Source of the DNA: Podospora pseudocomata
Taxonomy: Eukaryota > Ascomycota > Sordariomycetes > Sordariales > Podosporaceae
NCBI RefSeq assembly: GCF_035222375.1
Contig: NC_085887.1
Coordinates: forward strand, 533,501-597,500
Length of the DNA stretch: 64,000 nt
Direction: 5' to 3'
Below, piece by piece: positions 43,285-54,976 of this stretch. Every line of letters begins with the position of its first letter. The stretch's first letter is position 1. A program made the position numbers and the translations under genes. Below the pieces are notes generated by a model that ran no database searches, was not told the DNA's origin, and worked only from the letters and a program-made list of their open reading frames with translations.

Positions 43285-45120
43285 TCACGCCAGTAGCCTT
43301 TCACTTGTTGTGACTTTGTCCCAATTGAGGGGGCCGGGTGCCTCGAAGCAGCCATGTTTGGACAGTGTCAAGCCCAAGCCTTGATGGATCTCGGCCTGGA
43401 ACGGCTCAAATGGTCTCGCCTCGCCATCAATGCTTAGGTAGCCGCCCTTTCCTGCATTGCGTGGTATGAGACGGTATGCCGAAATCTTGCGGTAGGTGAC
43501 CAACTGACTATCGAAGAACTCGCCTGTATCGACCGCCATCTGGAGGCCCACAGACTTGAGTGGGCTGACATCGCCCTGGGTGATGATGAGATCCATGAGT
43601 CCATCATTTGCAAGGGCAGCCGAGAAAAAGTTGGCATCGGGCGCCATGTAGGCCATCTAGACACCCGCAAGGTCAGTTTGAGCTTTCAACATATCACGGG
43701 GGCCGCCTATTCAAAACTCACGTTTCCGCAGTAGAAGCTACCAAGTTTTTCATAAGGCACCAGTTCCCATCCCTCAGGGAGCTTGTCCATGACGGTGCCA
43801 TACTTGAGTGGTGGGAGGCCCGGGCCACCGTCGTCCACTGCCGCACTTGGGGATGGGGATGATGATGTCGTGGGGCACCCATCGGCATCTGTTCCATCGC
43901 AGGCTCTGGATTGTCCGCTGCCGTTGCTCGCTTCGACGTCGGCGCTTCCCAGCGTGACGCGCTCCCGGTAATGCCGTTTCACGCTTTCCTTGTGTTCGAT
44001 TTCAACCTTGACGGCAATATCGCAGGGGTATGTCTTCTTCTGCAGAACCAGCATGAGGAAGCCAACGGTGAAGCGGGCGGCTCCCATCCAGCGCAAATGC
44101 TCGGTTCCCAGGTCCAAGTCGGCAATCACGCCCAGGGCCTGACTGAGGAAACTGACAAACCGCTCTTCGCCCTGTGTGATGCTGACCAGGTCCAAAGGGG
44201 TGGGGATCCCCTTGATGATGGCCAGCGCCGCCAGGGTCGGCCGGTGAGTGCCGTAGAGGTTGCAGCTCATTGCATTTCCAGAACCGCAGGGGATGTGGCA
44301 CACGGCAATCTTGGACAAAGCCCGGCGGGCGTCTGGCCGTTTTGCCAGGCCGTTGAATACCTCGTGAGGTAGCCCATCACCGGAGCACGGGATCGCAATG
44401 TCATAATTGTCGATGTCCAGAACTTGGGCCAGATCCACTGCCTCGCCTGAATATGTTGTCCGAACGATCGTCATGGGTATACGTGCCGCCTCAAAAATAG
44501 GCTTGACCTGCTTGTCCCAGATCTTGTCGGCCCCCCCTGGTCCAGCATGAGGGTTTACCAAGACCCAAGCACGCTTACGGCGGACGGCAGTGCCATAGGC
44601 CCGCTTCAGGAGGCTCTCAACCCATTTTATCATATAGTCATCTGTCTGCTCGGCAGTCTGGGCCGGGACGGCAAATTTTAGGTTGCGAACCACGAGATGA
44701 TGCGGGCTATCTTCATGAGCATAGTCCACTACGAGCCAACTACGGTCTTCCGAAGTCTCCGCCCAGAGAATGTTGTAATATGGAATGCTGCTTGGTGTGC
44801 CTTTCTTCGTTCCTGGTCATTGGGTTAGCATATGCTGTCTTGTTCAACACTGCTCATCTATCTGTACCTAGACTGGGTAAACATGATCGATTGGGTTTGG
44901 TTACCAATTGGTCTGTGCCGGTGTCAGTTTTTGATAACTCCCATGTGCCCAAGAGCTTCATTAACAGTGCGGGCCTACCTGGTATAAGAAGAGACTCGGG
45001 CCCAAGAGTGAGTGTAACTCCCGGGGAGAGGACAAGAGCATTGTTCAATTCCTGACCAGCGGCCTCGACGACTTCCGGGCTTGCTGTCTTGGCTGGATTC
45101 GCCATCGCGTCCTGGTCCAT
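43285..45120 (-). CDS. LCB4: Sphingosine (long-chain base) kinase
   Basis: Lipid kinase of 534 residues that phosphorylates sphingoid bases with ATP, controlling ceramide versus long-chain-base-phosphate levels at membranes. Exons in transcription order are 45120-44979, 44812-43722 and 43656-43285. After splice 1 the sequence reads IPYYNILWAETSEDRSWLVVDYAHED. The catalytic domain shows WVLVNPHAGPGGADKIW (conserved C1), VRTTYSGEAVDLAQ and IAIPCSGDGLPHEVFNGL with the SGDG nucleotide loop, then HIPCGSGNAMSCNL. A Ser/Pro-rich insert lies between the substrate region (RWMGAARFTVGFL) and GTVMDKLPEGWE. The C-terminal module contains YMAPDANFFSAALANDGLMDLIIT (conserved C4/C5) and YLSIDGE. The ATG at 45120 is the first after an in-frame non-Met run; a second Met lies five codons on. 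Confidence 0.94.
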
Positions 45121-45888
45121 CGTGTTGGTTCGCGTTTGTTTGTTCTGGAGATTAAAATATACTGCGAAGGCCCGTTTCTCAGCAAAAGACGGCGACCAAA
45201 ACAATGCGCGGTCCCCAGAAGAGAAAGTGTCGCCAACAACAAAACAGTGCAGCAAGGTAACAGGGACGGCAACAGACAAGGGGCAATCGTCAGCGGATGA
45301 TCCTTTCCCCACAGACGTCGGGTGTCGCAAAGGTGATGGTCTCCTCAAACCACCGCCCGCTATCAATAACACGACACGGCTGGGGAATAAAGAAGAGGCT
45401 ACGGGGATCCCAGGCTACAAAGCGGGCCTGTGGTGGGTTTAATCGACTCGCATTTTCGCAGCGAAAAACCGCCCCGGGTTCAGAATGCGAGGGTTCCATC
45501 ATTAACAAATCGGGAAGCTCGGAAATTAGCCCAGAGCGCGCCGCCAGCCTGGGTTGTGTACTGTTCAAGTAGCCACCTACATACGACACAATAATACAGA
45601 CCCTGTTCTATTTTTCATCTCGATGTATGCATTGTGCTACAAGATAAGTGTCGCTATGTCTCATGCAAACCACAACATTCTCACCTGCCCATCTGCAGAC
45701 AGCAATCAATACTACTGCATGCATCTGTAATGTCGCTTTTGTTTACCATAAAACTACCATGATCACACCCAGTTGAAGCTACATGGCCCAGCCTACATCA
45801 GCGCCCACCGCCGTTGCCCATTTTTACCAATAACTAGTGTTCCAGAAACAAATTTTCTCCGCCGCTTGGTAGTTTCTACAACCTCTTC
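45121..45888. other. Intergenic region, sphingosine kinase promoter and NAA15 3' end
   Basis: 768 bp between two minus-strand genes. It should contain the sphingosine kinase promoter and leader and the 3' end of nothing else on this strand except downstream flank before NAA15. Short frames have no domain. Confidence 0.4.
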
Positions 45889-48204
45889 TTAGGCGAGCTC
45901 TGTCTTCAGCGCTTCTTGAATCTTGGGGGCCAGAGACTCCAGGACACCGTCCATCGTCTTTTGCATTGTGGCCGCGAGCTCCCGAACCTTGACATGGTTC
46001 TCATCTAGAGCCTGGGCTGCCTTGAGGCACTTTGCGGCCAACACGTACTTTTCTGCATCATTATGTTAGCAAGCCGGAGCTTTCCGTTCATCACTGACAC
46101 GAAAGACTTACTCCTGCGGATGTAGACCTCAAAGCCCGCGATCTGGCCCTCAATGTTCTTGGGGCTAAACTGGAGAAGTGGCTCCAAGAACTTCATCGCA
46201 TCTCCCAGCGGATCCTTCGTCTCGGCGAGCTTCACCCCGTTCGGGTCATCATCCTTTTTCTTGACTTCCTCCTCCTTATCCTTCTGTGCCTTGTTGGGGT
46301 TTTGCTTTGCGGCACGTTCTGCCGCTTCCTTCTCCGCCTTCTGTGCCTCCTTCTTGGCTTTCTTGGCCGCCTTCTTCTTCTCGGCAGCGTCTTCCCCGTT
46401 GGCGTTGTTGCCATTGGCGCCGTTCACGCCTTCTGGCTTGTCGTACATGGACAGGTAAAGCTTCACGGCATCCAGAGCAGCCCGGAAGTAGAATGGATGC
46501 TCCCTGAGCTTGTCTTCCCAGCGAATCATGTCCACGTATGCGCGGATTTGACCCTTGCGAAGAGAGAAACTGTGGAAATCGAACTGGTCCTCCTGCCAAA
46601 TGTCGAAAATGTTGAATACGGTGTGGTAGCGCTTCAAAGCTAGAGCCACGTTTCCGCGACGCTGCCACGCCTCGCCATCCTCGGTCAAAAACCACATCGC
46701 TTGCATATCGATCAAGTCAGCCAAGGGGCCGCCGACAGTCTCGGCCCTCGTAAAAAGGCCGAGTGTGTTGAGGGCCTTCTCGTTCTCATTGTTCCTCAGC
46801 TGGTATTTGGCGGCCTTGGTGTTGATGTAGCGGTCCTTTGTATCAAGTAGGCGAGCTTGGTCCATGGCCTCGGCGGCCTTCGCGATATCGCCTTGGTGTT
46901 TGAAAATTCTCGCCTTTGTCATTTGAAAATCGACACTCTTTGGGTCCAACTGGATGGCCTTCTCGACATACTCGAGCGCTTTGGTAAGGTCGCGGCTCAT
47001 GTGATAGTTGTAGTGCTGGGCGAGGAAGAAAAGAGCAGCCCCTACTCCCTTGGAGCTGTCGCTGCTGGCTTCTGCGTTGGAACCCTCGGCTTCTTGGAGG
47101 TACTCTTCGGCCAGCGAAGGAAGAGTATCCTTTTTGAAGGAGTCAGAGTACAAGTGCTTAAGGTTGGCAAATGTTGATGGGACGCCCTTGTTGAACATCA
47201 GGGCCAGGTATGCTTTGGCTGCAGTTCGGAACTCGTCGCCTGTATCAAGAGGTCAGAATAGCTGTTTCATGGGCCCAATGTACAAAAGCAAAGGACGAAC
47301 CTGTCAAAAAGTCCAAGGGCAAACGACGAGCAGCATCAGAGCGAGGATACTTGGCAGAATATTCATCAAAGATGGCCTTTTGCGCAGCCTCATCCTCGGC
47401 GGTCAGGCCCAACACGTCCACCAAGCGCTTGTAGTAGTCGGTGTGGTCTGGGTTTCGATCAATCAACGCCCGATATGCCGTTTCCGCCTCCTCCTTCCGT
47501 CCCAGCTCGGCAAGATAACGGGCCCGTAGCTCCATAACGGCCAACCGATCCAAGCACTTTTTGCACTCTTGCTCCAAGTGTTCCAGGGCCCGCTCTGTCT
47601 CTCCTTGCTCAGCAATGATGGAGTTTTTGTAAAGGAGCGCTTCCGAGTTCTCAAAGTCAGTCTTTGAAGGGGCCACCGACACGGACTTTTCGTATGTGGT
47701 CAAGATCCTCTCAGCTTCCTGAAGATTGCCCTCGAGATGGTGAGCAATAGCCAACGCGGTCCAGTTCTGACGCAGTTGCGGGCGCGCCTTGAGCATCGCG
47801 AACCTGCTTTGAACGTAACCTTCGTAGTCGCGGGTTTGCACCTGGAGGATGGCCAAGTCGCGCTGAATCTGTTGCGACTCAGGCTCGAGCTTGAGGGCAA
47901 ACTTGTAGGCCTTGATAGCCTCCTCAAAGTTCTTGTTGGTACGGTACAGGATGCCGTACACATGCCAGCAGATGTGTGACTTGAAGTCAACCTTGAGAGC
48001 TTCCTTGGCCAGGTTGAAGGCCTCCTCTGTTTTACCCTGTGCGTTCATGATCAGGGCCTTCATCGACATGGTGTCGCCATGCTTGGGGTTCCTTTTCAAG
48101 ATCTGCTCGGCCGCCTTGAGGCCCGCTCTGTATCGCTTCTCCTCATAGTCACGAATGACCTGGCGGAAGAGGTTGGCCTCTTTGGTACTGAGTATTTGTG
48201 GCAT
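45889..48204 (-). CDS. NAT1: NatA auxiliary subunit NAA15/NAT1
   Basis: Ribosome-associated scaffold of the N-terminal acetyltransferase NatA, 731 residues. It holds the catalytic subunit Naa10 and anchors the complex near the exit tunnel. Exons in transcription order are 48204-47301, 47239-46112 and 46052-45889. The start MPQILSTKEANLFRQVIRDYEEKRYRAGL is family-typical. TPR-like helices run throughout, for example ICWHVYGILYRTNKNFEEAIKAY, NWTALAIAHHLEGNLQEA and MSRDLTKALEYVEKAIQLDP. A Lys/Glu-rich charged segment near residues 560-610 is the usual linker. The final exon reads KYVLAAKCLKAAQAL. The first intron uses the donor GTTCGT. The frame stays open for 163 codons upstream of the chosen start, but that extension is not family-like. 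Confidence 0.95.
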
Positions 48205-48894
48205 CGGGACAGATTGCGGGGGTTGGCTACGGTGGTAAGCCGGTGGGGGAGCGGTTCGAGAAGAGAGAACAGCGGAGGGCAAGACGGCTGCCGGTTGGTG
48301 CTTGCTATGTGCGACAATGGGCGGAGAGAGGGGATGGAGCGAGAGTGCACCGGCGGAGTGATGCCAACTGCGAATGCCAAAGGTCAGATGCCAAGCTAAC
48401 GCAACCAGTGATGGAAATGCTTTTGGTGGGGCCAAACCGACAGATAGGGTGCCTCTTCGATTGGAGGTGGCTTGTAGAGCCGGTCTGTTTTCTGCGGTGC
48501 TGTTTGTCGTTGGGAACGTCAAAAATCGTGCGGTCCGCGGGATGCTGGAGATGGTGTTGCACTTCGCACAATGCGGCGGTCGATCAATGTGGGCTGCTTG
48601 GCTAGTTGAGCAATCAGTGGGAAGGCGCGGTCCCTCTTGACCCCACCATTGCCCGCCTAAAATGCCCCCGGACTCGGGGCTCTCGGCAGCCACCCGGGAG
48701 CTTCAAAGCTTCATCTGAGCTCTCCCGTGCCTGGCAACCCTGCGGGGAGCTCTCTCAGCCGCCGGGATCTTCACGGGGTAGTAGTAACTAAGAGTTGGAC
48801 TTTGGTTCACATGTTCTACATACTCGTACAGCCACAACATCCGTCGTGGTACGCCTTATTCTTACATCACTTCACTTGACCCTGCCGCTTCGGG
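48205..48894. other. Intergenic region, NAA15 promoter
   Basis: 690 bp between the Cid2/Mix23 gene's stop and the NAA15 start, both on the minus strand. It contains GC-rich, partly self-complementary sequence around 48680-48780 (repeated GGGAGCT/AGCTCTC). Antisense and in-frame open frames are considered chance. Confidence 0.45.
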
Positions 48895-49519
48895 CTATGA
48901 CGCCGTATGGAGCTTTCGCCAGCGAGCCAGAGCATCTTCCCAGCTGTTTTCGATATCGCCGCATCTTTCCCGAACAATTCCCCAGCTTCTTGCCCGGACG
49001 ATGTTTTCAACGCCCATTTCCTGCCGAAGTATTGTCGCCAGCTGCTCGGTTCGCGCCTCTCGTGGGAAGAAACGTGACGAATATGGATCCAACCTCTCGT
49101 CCACAACACGCTCCCTGTTTTTCTCTTTTTCTGTCTCCCTGAGAGTGGCTTCAGGGTCATCGGGATCAGGGCTCGTGGCCACCAAGGTGCAATAGCTCAA
49201 CACATCGGAGCGGGACTGCCACGACGGAAATAGAACCTGGTTCTTGAAGGCTTCGCAGGAACTTGCATCAATCTGCCGTGTGGCTGGCCGCGCCAGGCGA
49301 GAGGTGGAAGTTGGATCAAACCCCGCTCTAGATGGTGTTGCTAAGGCATTGAGGTTTTGTGTGATTGTGTCATCAATGGTGCCCCTCGACAGCCGAAGAA
49401 AATCTGAGGCTCGGTGTTAGCCAAGGTTTGGTCTTGGTTTGAAGAGGCCTACCTCGAAGGACAGTTGTCGAGAAACAAAACTGCGGCGTGAGCGGTGGCA
49501 ACGAGGATGATTGGGTCAT
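48895..49519 (-). CDS. MIX23: Caffeine-induced death protein 2 / Mix23 family protein
   Basis: Small conserved protein of 191 residues. Relatives are S. pombe Cid2 and the yeast mitochondrial intermembrane-space protein Mix23, linked to protein import stress. Exons in transcription order are 49519-49453 and 49403-48895. The spliced N-terminus is LTPQFCFSTTVLRDFLRLSRGTIDDTI, the diagnostic block of the family. Next come the Cys-containing SSCEAFKNQVLFPSWQSR and a second block VVDERLDPYSSRFFPREAR followed by VENIVRARSWGIVRERC. The 49-nt intron is the shortest in the window. A longer in-frame upstream extension (to 50014) exists but has no family similarity, so the Met at 49519 is preferred. Localisation here is inferred. 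Confidence 0.88.
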
Positions 49520-52500
49520 TGGAACAGATGTGTGAGGTCTTGGAGCTGGGGACGCCGAAGGAGAAACAGTCTCCTGCGATGGAGCTGCCGGCTTCGTCCA
49601 TAAAACACCCGCCACCTTGTCTGACACGCGATTGCTTGTTGATGATGGATCCAGGGCGTCAGCTCCAGGACGATTTGCGCCCAAACTAGTATCTACGTTT
49701 ATAATGCTGATCAACAGAAGCTCTGCCGTGTCTGTTTGATAGATGCTGGAGGCTGACGTGCACGTTGTGCTTGTCTTCCAGGTTGAATTCGGAAGTGGCG
49801 TCACCCCGCGTTTGGCTTTGGACGACTCATAAATGCCCCGTGGATCGCTCTGGCCCATTAGGATTCGAGAATTGCCAATCACATCGCTCAAAACCCGGTA
49901 ATTCATAATAGCGCACTGGAAAAGTGCCGAACACCAAATCAACGACACTCCAACTTTACAGACCCGATGTTGTAACAGAGACTTCTGCCAGCGACTTCGC
50001 ACCATCCACCTCATGTGTAGCCACTGTTCGCAGCGGTATGTTGAGACAACCTACAGAGAAATGCCTGATGCCTGAATACTGAGCCGGGGGCTTGTCTTGG
50101 ACACACTCTCTCGCCGAAAGGTCCTGAACGCAGAGCAGCATCCAGTCTAAATCTCACGGCAAAAGGCATAGGGGCGAGGAATGAACAAACTAGATATTTC
50201 TAACTAGGTGCACGAGCTGCAAACACCGACACTCGAGAACAGACATCACATCCTCACGTAGGCTAGGGTGGCCTGGTGGTAATAACGTAGCAGACACATG
50301 CATCTGGGAGCCGTTTCAGGCCTCAAATGATGGTAATCTCTCGACAATTTCAGCATGTCTGGCTGAGCGGCCATCCGTTCAGCTGAAACAAATTTTCTCC
50401 ACGCCTAGGCTATGATGGAGTAGACGAGACCATCCTGGATACGGATAATGTCACACGCAACGAATGAGGTAGAGACAAGATTGACTGCACGGAATTTGGT
50501 TTGACAGCTCGCCTCCTTAACGAGTGGTGGAATCAGGCAGAGGCACCACACCGAGGCCCATATGCCAGTCTTTAGCGCAGCACATCACAAGACTTGACAT
50601 TTCCCGCAACAGAAAACCTCCCACTGGTCCTCGACCAGCAGCTATGCCAATCATCCAGACGGCATGTCGGCTGCCCTCAGCCAGCCAAGTACAACAAGCG
50701 CATTGGTGACCAACTTCCTCCTTCCAAACTACTTCCTCATCTTCGGCCCGTCTGTCGAGGGAGAGAAACATGGCTACGTGCTCGATGGAATGGTCAGATA
50801 TGGCCAGGTGTCCGACTCCGAGGAACTCGATGCCGGTTCCACCGCGGGTCGAGCCTAGTCAAGTTAACAAAGGAAAGAACGAAATCATTTCGTGGCGTTG
50901 AACGTTGGTCTTAGCCCTATGTCCGTCGGAACAACAGGGCGGCTCAGCCGAAACAAACGCTGCTCCTGACGTGCAATCCTCACTTGAGAGCAAGCCCATC
51001 TGCATCTGCAACGCTGACGTGTCGTCAAAACGTGCACGCTTCTAGAAGAAGGCTATTGCAGGGCAGGACAAGTCGACGACATTTTGGACGGCTCCCTTCA
51101 TAGCCATAGACAGCGAGGCTCGACAATCACGGAGTGAGGGTCAAGTATTCGATGATGGTGTTGATGATGATGATGGCCCTCCCGTCTAGCTCCAGGTCAC
51201 TTTCTGTCTGCTACTGGTAGGTAGAGGTACCTATCTGTGTCCGGACGGACGGGGAGGAGGTACGGTACTCGAGAGGCTTGGCGCCCCTCCGGCGGTACTG
51301 GCCTAACCGGGCCGCAAAGCCGGACCGATTTGAATCTGGCACTCCACAGCGGCACCTTGCGCGATCTGAAAATATGACATGGAGACAACCATGGGCCGAC
51401 GCATATCCTCCGAGTCGCTTCTGGTATCAAGCTCCGCACAGATGCGCTGGGTCCCAGCCAACGTTGCATTCTCGACCCAAGCAGAAAGCCAGCGTCGTCC
51501 ACGGTTCTCTCACGATCCCGGCTTTCAAATTTCATGGATTGCATATGCACGAGAGAAAAACGAGCCATCGAAACGCGTCTTGGCGCCGTGCAGACAAGAC
51601 AGGCCACAAGCGATCGGCGCGGCAGGCAGAGGCGAGCAGCCTAATATGCCACGTTGAAATCAGCCAAAAGTCCATCAATTTGGCCGATACACGCCGGTCC
51701 CTGCCCAGATAGCAGAAACGTACTATCGTGCCAAAGAAACGGGATGCTCGCCCGGGACGGAGGCTGGGGGAAACAGGTAGAAGCCACCAAGAAACCATCT
51801 ACAGCACCACACACCCACAACTACCCCAGAGATATCGAGGGTAAATGGCAGTCCCGGGAGTGGCCCCCTTAGCAGCATACACGAAGGCGGGCCAGCAGCG
51901 GGTAATGTTCTTCGCGCCTGGTGGTGTCGCCATAGGCGATGCTCTTTGTTCTCGCGCAAGCGCTCACGCGGTAGCTACTCTGGGGGCTGTAGTCGTGCCC
52001 GCTGGGGATTCGATCATTCACCCTCCACCCTCGGCAAGGCAGGCTCATGCAAGCTGGAGGCGAAGCCTGCTGGTCCGCAGCGGCCAGGGCCACAACCTCA
52101 TGGCCGTGGTGACGGTCGAGGAAAGCACACCCGGTAACATGTGAAGTGGGGGTTCTCGTGCTGCTACTGACCTCCCTGACCTATCTTTTTGCCTCGTAGG
52201 CTCTCTCGAAGCCGTCATCTCAGATGAAGACATCACTATGGTCTGCCAGCCCGGGCACTCGCCCCTAGCTAGGAACCGGAACACCTCCAGAAGATCCCAG
52301 TTCAGTACAGCTTAAGGTCCAACAGTTTTCTCAAGCTATCTGATGTAGCAGCAGCCCTCGCCATAGTCTGTTCTTCCGGGACCAGGCGGAGCTGCACAGT
52401 TGGCATGTTTCATATGGGATAAGAGGGGAGAAAACACGGAGACATCTGCATACCTCTCCAGCGCGGCTGGGGAAGGAGGCAGCTGGCGATCTTCTCCTGC

Positions 52501-54976
52501 TCTCTGGTGGTTGAATTTGCGAGAGCACCTGCAGGTCGACAATTTGAGCCCCGGCATTTGATACTCTCTTCCTCGGCCATCATCGTGGTGGTTGTGCTCA
52601 TGCGTGGCGATATGGGTGCACCGGCTTGCGTGTTTGGACCATGTCCTGTGATATTTCATGACATTCTCGAGCAACAGGGCAATACTGGAATATGCCCTGA
52701 CGAGAGCCTCAGGTGCCTCATTAGGATGCCTCATTTCTACACAAGTTATCAGCTTATGCATCGAGATGGGAAGGATGGGGGCATCTTGTGAACGGGGCCT
52801 CTATTCTATTAACCGACCCGTTGAAAGGCCGTGGGACAGTAAAGACAGAACCCCGTGTTGGATCCCAGGCCATTTTTGAGGCCTGTGCCGTATAGAAGAG
52901 TTGTCGAAGTTGGGGTCTTCATTCCGGGCCCGAGGTTGTTGAACAGGCAAGGCCGGTCGTTGATTCGGAGATTTACGCATCTCGCGAGCCAACGAGATCA
53001 GAAACCGCAGGATTGTCCAGCACAAAAGATATCTCCGCATTTTGGTGCTCCGACTTCCACATTGGTGATCACACAAAATGACAGCATTTAGTCAACGGCC
53101 ACAACAATGGCTGGCTGTGTGTTGATGGAAATGACGTTCTGAGAACTCGAGAGTATACATAAACAGACTCGGCTTCTGCCGGTTGGCGAGTAATCGGTTG
53201 TCAAAACTGAGATCAGCGCCCCTTGTCTGGGGGGAGGTTCGCTAATCGGCAGTCAACACCGTTTTTGTCGGCTCCAATTGCATTGGCGAGGGTTCGAGAG
53301 GAAATCCGGAACTTGGGCACCATGAGCCGTCTGAAGTCATCAGAACCGGGTCCCTGTGTGGCACCGTTGACCATGGTCGAGCAATTCCTGGCTCAGGTGG
53401 TCAGGATGTTGGAGCCTTGGCTTGGCCTGCCTCAGCGAGCAGCTCATTTCACCTCCAATTTCAATTTTCATCTCAGATTCTCAGAGTCTTTTTCCTTTTC
53501 CATTTTCAGCCTTCGGTCGGTCGCGCGGTCGCCTTGCATCCACCTCACCTCTTCCGACCTCCCCGACACGGCCACTTATTGCACACCTTCTTCTTACGGA
53601 GGAGGCTTGAATTACACGAGGGCCTGTGCGTCCCCTGCCTCGGCTTTCAAGTCTTGTCTCGAATCTGACATCCCCAGCGACGACTCCAGCCGGGCGGGTA
53701 TCGAGACTGAGGCACAAGCATGTCTCTCGTCTTGCAATGAGTCCGTTCACACGTGTAGAAAACGTGACGGTTGAGTTTGGACCAGAATAAACGTGTTATT
53801 TATGGCCAGTAGCATGCGGTAGAGATACTTGATACACGCCAGTCCACATGTATTTTAAGCCGTGGTCCACTCTCGTTTTAACCAAACGTTCAAACGCCCA
53901 AACGGTCTCGCTTGTCATCCCCAGGATCCACACCGCTGATCCACTCGTTCATGCTTCGACATCGAACTCGCTCGCTCGCTTCTGCCCGTGCCGGCTCCAG
54001 CGAGGGAAAGGGGGCAAGCGACCTTGATCTCTTTTCCCCAAGGCCACCGTCTTGGGCAGTGAGACGACGATAGCAACCTGCTGTAGAGTGACCAGAGGGC
54101 ACACTACTATATGCAGCGATGAGCAGGAGGGGGTATGGTTGGGGCTGTGGTGTATGGGCAGCTGTGGTTACTGGTCGCAATTCATGCCTCTGCCGCCCCC
54201 ATTGGAGAAGAGGTCCACTTCATTTTCCAGCGTCACCGATCCTAGCCAGGGGGAAAGTCAAAACAGCCTGTTTGGCTTGGGTCACCGTTAAGTGAATTCT
54301 GCCCCACGGTCTATGCAGCCGGGGATCACAGAGGGGGGCGGCTCAGGGGAAAAAGAGGGCAACAGAAGAGAGGGAGGCGAAAACGGTCGTGTTAAGCTTC
54401 TTTTGGGTCGCACAAGAGGCGCCGCCCTTGTGCTGGCCGGAATTCATCGAAGCCAGGGATCGCGCCGACGGCAGAAGCGAGCGATGGACGGGCGACGAGA
54501 TCGTTAAGGCTTCTTCCCCCGGGCCCCAGCGGCCCCCCCCATCCCCTCTCCCCAGGCCCCGTTAAAAGGCCCGTACGCCGCACAGCCAAGAACAAGGGGG
54601 TTGGGCTGGGGACCTTGGGGAGGGTGCTGCGGGAAAATAGTGACCAGCAAGGAACCAGGTAATGCAGCGCGCAAAGCATGCGGGTTCGAGGTCGCTTCGT
54701 GGTCGCTTCTTGTCAGTTGCTCACAGCAGAACAGCAGCAGAAGCGCGCATTTGCAGCTTCCCACACTCCCCTGCGCGCAGGCCAGAAAAGCACAGGCCCG
54801 CCAATCTACAAGAGAGACGTATCGTTGAGTTTCTCGAGAGCAGCCACACACCCAACAACAGGCAGGTCCATCAGTCGACGCAGGAAACCCGGCCCAGGGT
54901 CGCGTTCATCCCCTGGTCGCTTTTTTTTAGGGTCAGGAATCGTGGCTCCATAAAAAAATCTAATTAAATTCCCAGC
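49520..54976. other. 5.4 kb gene-free region
   Basis: Largest region without a supported gene, between divergent starts of the Cid2/Mix23 gene and the Zn2Cys6 factor. Many short frames overlap on all strands. The only one with any character is at 53223-53774, whose last 65 residues contain six Cys (TYC, RAC, KSC, QAC, SSC, HTC), but its N-terminal part is unconvincing. A GAT trinucleotide run lies at 51151-51175. No rRNA or tRNA signal recognised. A long transcription-factor promoter or a non-coding transcript are possible. Confidence 0.45.

Noticed and set aside
53223-53774. 183-codon frame with a Cys-containing C-terminal part
   Set aside because: No signal peptide at its start and the N-terminal two thirds look random. 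Kept only as a hint within the gene-free region.
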